Assembly (NCBI GenBank): GCA_022508245.1
Contig: JAFLVO010000009.1
Location: 1-36,865, forward strand
Direction: 5' to 3'
From: Clostridiales bacterium
Lineage (GTDB): Bacteria > Bacillota > Clostridia > Christensenellales > Borkfalkiaceae
DNA length: 36,865 nt
Shown here: positions 31,310 through 36,865 of the stretch, one piece after another
Layout: every line of letters begins with the position of its first letter
Numbering within the stretch: position 1 is the first letter of the stretch
Notes under the pieces: generated by a model
Database searches by the model: none
Told to the model about the DNA's origin: nothing
The model's input: the letters and a program-made list of their open reading frames with translations, nothing else
Program-made: the position numbers and the translations under genes

Positions 31310-33619
31310 ATCGTTTTGCTCCTTTTTAATATTATTTTCTTTATTTTTGACCTTGCGGTCGTTTTTTGCTTTATGGGGGTTGAAAAGGTTCAGCCTTAAA
31401 GCGTTCATGACCACGCAGAAGCTTGAAAGGCTCATTGCCGCCGCGCCGAACATGGGGTTGAGCTGCCAGCCGAGTAACGGAATAAACACGCCTGCCGCAA
31501 GGGGAATTCCCAAAGTATTGTAGATAAACGCCCAGAACAGGTTTTCGTGAATATTCATTAAAGTTGCGCGGCTCAACCTGATTGCCGCGGGCACGTCAAG
31601 AAGCTGATTTTTCATCAAAACCACGTCGGCGGCGTCTATGGCAATATCAGTTCCCGCACCTATTGCTATACCGATATCTGCGCTCGTTAGGGCGGGGGCG
31701 TCGTTAATTCCGTCGCCGACCATAATTACCTTGCCCCTCTTTTTCAGATCGCTTATAACGCTCTCCTTTCCGTCGAGCAGAACGCCGGCAATTACCTCGT
31801 CGACGCCGACTTTTTGCGCTATTGCCTTTGCCGTGCGCTCGTTGTCGCCCGTGAGCATAATTACCTTAATACCCATATTCTGCAACTGCCGTACCGCCTC
31901 GGGGCTGTCCTCTTTTATTACGTCGGCAACGGCGATAATGCCAAGCAGTTTTCCCCCGCGCGCAAAGAACAGTGGGGTTTTTCCCTCTTCCGAAAGCTTT
32001 TCCGCAGTCGCCTTGATTTCTTCCGAAACGGTTACCTGTGACGAAATATACGCAAGATTTCCGCCGCATAGAACCTCTTTTTTAAGGGTTGCCGTCAAGC
32101 CGTTGCCGGGCAGAGCCTTGAAGTCCTTTACCTCTTCATAGTTTATATCTTCGTCCTCCGCCCTTGTGATAATCGCTCGGGCAAGGGGGTGTTCGCTTCT
32201 GCGTTCGAGCGAATATGCAAGGCGTAAAAGCTCGCCCTCCGTAACGCTCACGGAAATTATATCGGTAACCTGTGGCGTACCCTTCGTGATTGTACCCGTC
32301 TTATCCAAAACTACGTACTGCGCCCTGCCTGTGATTTCAAGAGAGGCGGCTGTCTTGAATAAAATTCCGTTCCTTGCGCCCTTGCCGTTGCCGACCATGA
32401 CCGCAACGGGTGTTGCCAAGCCCAACGCGCACGGACAGCTGATAACAAGCACTGAAATAGCCCGCGCAAGCGCAAAACCGACTGCAAATTTGCCCGCAAA
32501 TAGCCAAACTATAAAGGTTACAAGGGCAATTCCAATTACCGCGGGCACAAACACGCCCGAAACCTTGTCGGCAACCTTTGCAATGGGCGCTTTGGTCGAA
32601 GCGGCGCCCTCAACCATCTGAATTATCTGCGAAAGGGTGGTATCTTCGCCGACGCGAGTTGCCTCACAGCGTATAAAACCAGACTGATTTAAGGTTCCCG
32701 CCGAAACTGCACTGCCTACCGTCTTATCTACAGGGATACTCTCGCCCGTCAGCGAAGATTCGTCCACCGCGCTGTTGCCCTCTGTAATTACGCCGTCCAC
32801 AGGGATACTCTCGCCAGGACGGACTACGAATATATCTCCCTTTTTAACCTGCTCGACGGAAACAGTCACTTCCTGCCCTTCGCGCACTACTGTCGCGGTT
32901 TTGGGCGCAAGCTTCATGAGCCCTTTGAGAGCGTCCGTCGTTCTGCCCTTGGAGCGGGCTTCCAAAAGCTTTCCGAGGGTTATTAGCGTTAAAATGGTTG
33001 CGGCGGACTCAAAATAAAACTCGTCCATGTACACCATAATTGCCGCGTGATTGCCCTTTACCTGCGCGTCCGTCATTAAAAAGAGCGCGACAACGCTGTA
33101 AATGAACGCTGCTGACGAGCCGAGCGCCACGAGAGCGTCCATATTGGGTGCGCGCCGCCAAAGACTTTTAAAGCCGCTTATAAAGAATTTCTGGTTTATA
33201 ACCATTATAATTACGCAGAGCAGCAGCTCAAATAGCCCCGTTGCGATGTGATTTTTTGAAAGGAAGTCGGGCAACCACCATCCCCACATCATGTGCCCCA
33301 TAGAAACATACATTAAAATTAAAAGAAACACGAGGGACACTATAAGCCTTACTAAAAGCTTTGGCGTTTCTCTGTCTTTGAGCTCGTCGTCGGAGGAAGT
33401 TTTGCTGTTTTCTTTCTTTGCGCCTTTGAGCTCGGCTCCGTAGCCCGCCCCTTTTACGGCGGCAATAATTTCCGCGGGGGAGGCTATTCCCTCCACGCTC
33501 ATCGAATTTGTCAAAAGGCTTACCGTGCAGGAGGTGACACCTGCAACCTTTTTTACGGCTTTTTCAACGTGCGCGCTGCACGCCGCACAGCTCATGCCCG
33601 TAACAGAATACTGTTCCAT
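31100..33619 (-). CDS. copA: Copper-exporting P1B-type ATPase with terminal HMA domains
   Basis: An 839-residue Cu(I) efflux pump. An N-terminal HMA domain (1-65) carries CAAC (Cys11/Cys14). The membrane core has the transport motif CPC (395-397), the phosphorylation loop DKTGT (Asp439), TGES in the actuator domain and [10 protein letters not shown] in the hinge. Unusually, a second HMA domain is attached at the C-terminus (771-839, CAHC) after a lysine-rich linker. That part has its own AAGGAG and ATG. It lies 2 nt after csoR in a copper-controlled operon. Confidence 0.96.
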   Translation of the reverse strand: MEQYSVTGMSCAACSAHVEKAVKKVAGVTSCTVSLLTNSMSVEGIASPAEIIAAVKGAGYGAELKGAKKENSKTSSDDELKDRETPKLLVRLIVSLVFLLILMYVSMGHMMWGWWLPDFLSKNHIATGLFELLLCVIIMVINQKFFISGFKSLWRRAPNMDALVALGSSAAFIYSVVALFLMTDAQVKGNHAAIMVYMDEFYFESAATILTLITLGKLLEARSKGRTTDALKGLMKLAPKTATVVREGQEVTVSVEQVKKGDIFVVRPGESIPVDGVITEGNSAVDESSLTGESIPVDKTVGSAVSAGTLNQSGFIRCEATRVGEDTTLSQIIQMVEGAASTKAPIAKVADKVSGVFVPAVIGIALVTFIVWLFAGKFAVGFALARAISVLVISCPCALGLATPVAVMVGNGKGARNGILFKTAASLEITGRAQYVVLDKTGTITKGTPQVTDIISVSVTEGELLRLAYSLERRSEHPLARAIITRAEDEDINYEEVKDFKALPGNGLTATLKKEVLCGGNLAYISSQVTVSEEIKATAEKLSEEGKTPLFFARGGKLLGIIAVADVIKEDSPEAVRQLQNMGIKVIMLTGDNERTAKAIAQKVGVDEVIAGVLLDGKESVISDLKKRGKVIMVGDGINDAPALTSADIGIAIGAGTDIAIDAADVVLMKNQLLDVPAAIRLSRATLMNIHENLFWAFIYNTLGIPLAAGVFIPLLGWQLNPMFGAAAMSLSSFCVVMNALRLNLFNPHKAKNDRKVKNKENNIKKEQNDMTKTLKIEGMMCAHCEMHTKNALEAVEGVSLAEVSHKNGTAVVTLAKEVADDILKQAVEKEGYKVVEIV

Positions 33620-33621
33620 AT

Positions 33622-33921
33622 CTACCTCATCAATTTCTGTAGGGTTTCAACGAGCTCTGATATTACTTCGTCGTTGCCCTCGCGCACGTCACGAACTACG
33701 CAGTGGCGGATATGGCTTGCAATCAAATCCTTATTGAAGGAATTTATCGCAGCATTCGCCGCCGCAGACTGCACTAAAATATCGGGACAATACGCATCCT
33801 TTTCGACCATCGCACGAATACCGCGTATCTGCCCCTCTATGCGATTAAGTCTGTTTATAAGCTTTTTGCGCTCTTCCTCTCCGCGCTCTGTATGCTTACA
33901 GCAGCAGTTATTTTCTTCCAT
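33622..33921 (-). CDS. csoR: Copper-sensing repressor CsoR
   Basis: A 99-residue DUF156 all-helical repressor. The Cu(I) ligands Cys45, His70 and Cys74 match the CsoR Cys-His-Cys set ([16 protein letters not shown]). An extra N-terminal CCCKH is unusual. It represses its own gene and copA until Cu(I) binds. A perfect CsoR-type palindrome lies within the promoter spacer upstream. Confidence 0.95.
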   Translation of the reverse strand: MEENNCCCKHTERGEEERKKLINRLNRIEGQIRGIRAMVEKDAYCPDILVQSAAANAAINSFNKDLIASHIRHCVVRDVREGNDEVISELVETLQKLMR

Positions 33922-33954
33922 AGCGCCTCCCTGATATTATGTGCGGTTATTTTG

Positions 33955-33983
33955 ATTATATACCCCTTGGGGGTATATGTCAA
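33955..33983 (-). promoter_or_regulatory. csoR-copA promoter with embedded CsoR operator
   Basis: TTGACA, a 17-nt spacer and TATAAT on the minus strand. The spacer is almost wholly filled by the palindrome with core TACCCC-TTG-GGGGTA (full arms 33958-33978), the known CsoR site type. Bound repressor would cover both boxes. Confidence 0.92.
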
Positions 33984-34016
33984 GCGTATTTAAAAAATAA
34001 TGGATAATACTCATTC

Positions 34017-34045
34017 TTGACAAGTTGGAAAAAATAATTTAATAT
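34017..34045 (+). promoter_or_regulatory. Promoter of the QueD-like gene
   Basis: TTGACA, a 17-nt spacer and TAATAT; the ribosome site AAGGAG lies about 25 nt further on. No preQ1-type leader is seen. Confidence 0.65.
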
Positions 34046-34080
34046 ATTACAAAAGAATAATCATAAAAAGGAGATAAATT

Positions 34081-34644
34081 ATGAGAAGTTTTACCACTAT
34101 CGATTTACAATACGCACACAGATTTTACGGATTTAAGGGCGAGGCACAGTACCTGCACGGACACACCGGTGTTTTGACTATTGAGGTTGAGGACACCGTT
34201 GTAAACGGAGTGAATATGGTATTCCCCTGCAATGAAATCAAAAAGACTGCCTGGGCAGTTTTGCAGAATTTCGACCACGCTCTCGTTTTAAGAGAGGACG
34301 ACCCCCTTCTCCCCGCAATTCTGGACGTTTACGAAAAGCAGGGAATTAAAAACGGCGCACCCACCAACAAACAGAAGGGTCCCGCGTTCAAGACCGAGCT
34401 TGCCACCGCTTACCCCGAGTGCAGACTTGTTGTTACAAAAGAGACCATGACCGTTGAAGGAATGATTAAAATCGTTTACGAGCTTTTAAAAGACAAGCTG
34501 AACATTGTCAAGCTCACTTTCACGAGCGGCGTTAACGGAGCTTCGCAGGAATACGAACCCAAAAACGACATAGACCGTTGCCCTCTCTGCGGAATTGCGC
34601 TCAACGAAAACGGCGTATGTCCCAAGTGCGGATATAAAGAATAA
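34081..34644 (+). CDS. QueD/PTPS-like protein with zinc ribbon, lacking the catalytic Cys
   Basis: A 187-residue protein with the 6-pyruvoyltetrahydropterin synthase fold. The zinc ligands are His13 (YAHRF), His26 and His28 (LHGHTG), and the Asp65-His66 pair is kept (NFDHALVL). At the position of the catalytic Cys, four residues before HGH, there is Ala22. A zinc ribbon with Cys167/170/180/183 ends the protein, which standard QueD lacks. No queuosine or folate genes lie nearby. It is therefore probably not a normal carboxytetrahydropterin synthase; what it binds is unknown. Confidence 0.82.
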   Translation: MRSFTTIDLQYAHRFYGFKGEAQYLHGHTGVLTIEVEDTVVNGVNMVFPCNEIKKTAWAVLQNFDHALVLREDDPLLPAILDVYEKQGIKNGAPTNKQKGPAFKTELATAYPECRLVVTKETMTVEGMIKIVYELLKDKLNIVKLTFTSGVNGASQEYEPKNDIDRCPLCGIALNENGVCPKCGYKE

Positions 34645-34664
34645 GCTTAATAAATATAAAAAGG

Positions 34665-34687
34665 CTCTGCGACAGCAGAGTTTTTTT
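34665..34687 (+). terminator. Terminator of the QueD-like gene
   Basis: 6-bp arms CTCTGC/GCAGAG with loop GACA and seven T. Confidence 0.85.
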
Positions 34688-34726
34688 ATGTAAGTTTAGT
34701 ATTACGTTATAAACATTTATGTTTTC

Positions 34727-34755
34727 TTGACTTTAATTTTATTATTTAATATAAT
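34727..34755 (+). promoter_or_regulatory. Promoter of the transglutaminase-like gene
   Basis: TTGACT, a 17-nt spacer and TATAAT, followed by GGAGG at 34763 and the ATG at 34773. Confidence 0.75.
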
Positions 34756-34772
34756 GTAAAATGGAGGTGTTT

Positions 34773-36865
34773 ATGAAACTAACAAGAAAATTAAGCATTA
34801 TCATTTTAGCTTTTATTGCATTTTTTGCAACTCTTGCTTTCGGGTTGCAGTTTGCAGGAAAGCAAACAGTTGCGGCAGCAGAAACGACTGACGTCAGCCA
34901 TTATTTCTACAACCAGCTGGTTGAAGAAGGCAAGCCTCAGGAATCTGCATTGAGACAGAATTTCTACAAAGCTATGGAAAAGATGCACAAGGACGGCATC
35001 TTTATCGAAGGCAGAGATCTCGATCTCACGGAAAACGGCTTTGTAACGCAGAAGCAGCTTGAAACGTTTAGCGAGACGGATCTTTTATCCGCTATGGGTG
35101 CGGCGCGCGACGCATTTTATACCGATTACAACGATATTTTTTACGTTGACTTCGGCTACCTTTCGCTCCGCGTAGCGCAGACGATTGACGGTTCATATCG
35201 CGCATATCTCGGCACCGGCAGAGCCAACTCCTACTATGTAACAGGCTTTGACAGCAAAGCGAGCGTTGAAACTGCAATAGATAAGTACAATAAGGCGCTT
35301 GACGCTGTTGTATCGGCTGCCAAAGCAGCTAAACCTACGCAAGAACAGATCGATGCGTACGGCAAAAACGTCGCAACCACGGTTGCACAAATTCAGTATG
35401 CGCACAGCTGGATAGCCGAACACTCCATTTACAAGCTTGAATCCACCTGTACCCCCGGCAACGAAGGTCACGTGAGAACGCCCTACGGCGTATTCGTGGC
35501 TAAACACGACGACGGTACTCAGAATAAATTCCTGGATAAGGATCAGGGCGAGGCGCTTTGCGAGGGCTACAGCCGTGCTTTCAAAGCCGTTATGGATAAA
35601 CTCGGCGTACCCTGCGTACTCGTCAACGGCGTATACCGCCACGCGGAAGATAAGGAAGAACTACATATGTGGTGCCACGTTCAGCTTGACGGCGAGTGGT
35701 ACGCAGTTGACCAGACCTTTGACGATATCAACCGCAGAAGCGGTGCGACCGGCGTGTTGCTTACAGGGTTGGGCAACGCATACACAGAGGATTACTTCTT
35801 AAAGGGCTATTCCCTTATGAACACCCAGCACGCCACCAGTCCATACAAGTCGGAGGCGGAATATCCTTTCACTTATCCGCAGCTCGCTTATAGCAACCTC
35901 GGCTCGGAAATATCCACCGAACACGGCGCAATGATTTGGGTTGAGCAGGAACCCTTCGACGCGTCTTTGACATCCACTACGATTAAGGTAAGCGTATTCG
36001 TTGAGGAAACGGACGAATACGGTGTCGGAACGGGTTACGGCGAGTGGTGCAGCTATGCTCAGGCGGCAGAAAAGGGCTTATATCTCGTGGTACGTTACGA
36101 AGGTAACTATCTGCCCGAACAAATTATGCGTGCCGGCGGAGATTTGTCGGATCCCAAATACGAGAACGATAAATCGCTCGAAAACGCACTGTTGGCGTGG
36201 GCTTACGTCAACTCTGTCCCCGGTATGTATGGGGACAATATTGTCGATTACGACAACGGCGGTCCCGAAGGCGGCGGCTATACGGTCATGAGAAACACGA
36301 GTAAGCCCCTCGGCTTTGAATTTGCGGTAACAACCGTAGCTCCCCGCCCGTATGATCCATCCGAAACAGACCTTGACAAAATTGCCGAAATGTTCACTTT
36401 CCTCGGCGACCCGACGATATTCGTTGCCCGTTCGAGCTTCATCAAGTTACTCTACGGCGATGCGTCCTATAATCCTCCCCCCTTCATCGTAAAGGCTACT
36501 CCCTCCTCTTGGGGCAAGCTTTCAATAGGTAAGGGTCCCTACAACATTACGGTTGAATACGACCAGTATCTCAAGCTTGCGGAAGGCGACAAAAAAATCC
36601 AGATGTCCGTTGTCGGTATGCGCGCAACGGGTGAATTTGTAAAAGGCACCAACGCAGTCGTGCTTGAAAAAGTCGTCGATTTAAGTACCCTTAAATGGGA
36701 CAGAGGCGAAGGAACTAACACCAAATTTATAAGAGGCGGACGCATATCCTTTAAGTTTACGCCCAGCCCCGAGTATGCGCACGACAATATAATGTACTAT
36801 TTCAACTTCAATTTGGTGGGCGAAAACTCGGGAAAACAGGTAAACCCCATCGAATATTGCGCAGG
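34773..36865 (+). CDS. Secreted transglutaminase-like protein (partial, runs off the window)
   Basis: The frame stays open to the window end, giving at least 697 residues without a stop. A signal peptide covers about residues 1-36 (basic MKLTRK, hydrophobic core, AxA cut site near VAAAE), with no lipobox. The central domain has the transglutaminase-like triad: Cys263 in GEALCEGYS, His298 in HMWCH and Asp313 in YAVDQTFDD. The part after about residue 370 looks like a series of beta-rich modules, typical of large surface proteins. It probably acts as a peptidase or cross-linking enzyme at the cell surface. GGAGG lies 5 nt before the ATG. Confidence 0.87.
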   Translation, partial: MKLTRKLSIIILAFIAFFATLAFGLQFAGKQTVAAAETTDVSHYFYNQLVEEGKPQESALRQNFYKAMEKMHKDGIFIEGRDLDLTENGFVTQKQLETFSETDLLSAMGAARDAFYTDYNDIFYVDFGYLSLRVAQTIDGSYRAYLGTGRANSYYVTGFDSKASVETAIDKYNKALDAVVSAAKAAKPTQEQIDAYGKNVATTVAQIQYAHSWIAEHSIYKLESTCTPGNEGHVRTPYGVFVAKHDDGTQNKFLDKDQGEALCEGYSRAFKAVMDKLGVPCVLVNGVYRHAEDKEELHMWCHVQLDGEWYAVDQTFDDINRRSGATGVLLTGLGNAYTEDYFLKGYSLMNTQHATSPYKSEAEYPFTYPQLAYSNLGSEISTEHGAMIWVEQEPFDASLTSTTIKVSVFVEETDEYGVGTGYGEWCSYAQAAEKGLYLVVRYEGNYLPEQIMRAGGDLSDPKYENDKSLENALLAWAYVNSVPGMYGDNIVDYDNGGPEGGGYTVMRNTSKPLGFEFAVTTVAPRPYDPSETDLDKIAEMFTFLGDPTIFVARSSFIKLLYGDASYNPPPFIVKATPSSWGKLSIGKGPYNITVEYDQYLKLAEGDKKIQMSVVGMRATGEFVKGTNAVVLEKVVDLSTLKWDRGEGTNTKFIRGGRISFKFTPSPEYAHDNIMYYFNFNLVGENSGKQVNPIEYCA

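Noticed and set aside
34806-36787. Several antisense and alternative-frame open frames over the transglutaminase-like gene
   Set aside because: They are shadows of the long plus-strand frame, which has a signal peptide, ribosome site, promoter and catalytic triad.

Overview
The window is 36.9 kb from a low-to-medium GC Gram-positive genome of the Clostridia type, most likely an uncultured gut lineage near the Christensenellales (inferred from gene content, not from a search). Signs of this are strong sigma-A promoters with TTGACA/TATAAT boxes at 17 bp spacing, AGGAGG ribosome sites, lipobox-bearing lipoproteins with InlB/Listeria-Bacteroides or BspA-type leucine-rich repeats, a DUF5685 / J-domain / membrane-protein operon, and FeoA-FeoA-FeoB with a FeoB-associated Cys-rich peptide. 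No phage, transposase or CRISPR array was seen; the mobile-looking material is short palindromic repeat DNA.

Layout. 1-2.6 kb: alpha/beta hydrolase and a sirtuin, with copies of a palindrome-rich element on both sides of the sirtuin (two nearly identical 130-bp tandem units next to tRNA-Ser(UGA)). 2.7-4.6 kb: LRR lipoprotein and a divergent tyrosine phosphatase. 4.6-7.8 kb: glmM-glmS for amino-sugar synthesis. 8.0-10.3 kb: ComF-like protein and glycerol kinase. 10.4-13.8 kb: small acidic protein, a secreted CE12-like esterase, and an ECF S component coupled to a DUF1893 protein. 13.9-19.2 kb: probable operon trpS, DUF5685, J-like/TPR, membrane protein, InlB-repeat lipoprotein, rlmD. 19.3-22.6 kb: P-loop protein, threonine synthase, aspartate-type aminotransferase. 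22.7-25.8 kb: ferrous-iron uptake operon. 25.9-31.1 kb: accessory region with two paralogous XRE/SLOG/small-protein modules, separated by a DUF5071-like gene, an HxlR/flavoprotein divergon and a lipoprotein. 31.1-33.9 kb: csoR-copA copper efflux. 34-36.9 kb: a QueD-like protein and a secreted transglutaminase-like protein that runs off the end.

Most notable: (1) the duplicated divergent XRE | SLOG-small protein module, in which the ~65-residue partner is better conserved than its SLOG neighbour, a candidate undescribed signalling or conflict system; (2) three TTAAC-N4-GTTWA type sites around the feo promoter, a candidate metal-responsive operator; (3) glmM, whose ribosome site and family alignment point to an ACG codon; (4) a CopA whose C-terminal metal-binding domain has its own ribosome site and ATG, so a CopZ-like chaperone may be made from within copA; (5) several genes whose start codon lies 6-8 nt from the -10 box, implying leaderless mRNAs; (6) an in-frame copy of the RlmD tail behind its stop codon; (7) a tRNA-Ser terminator nested in an inverted copy of the tRNA 3' end that recurs in the adjacent repeats.
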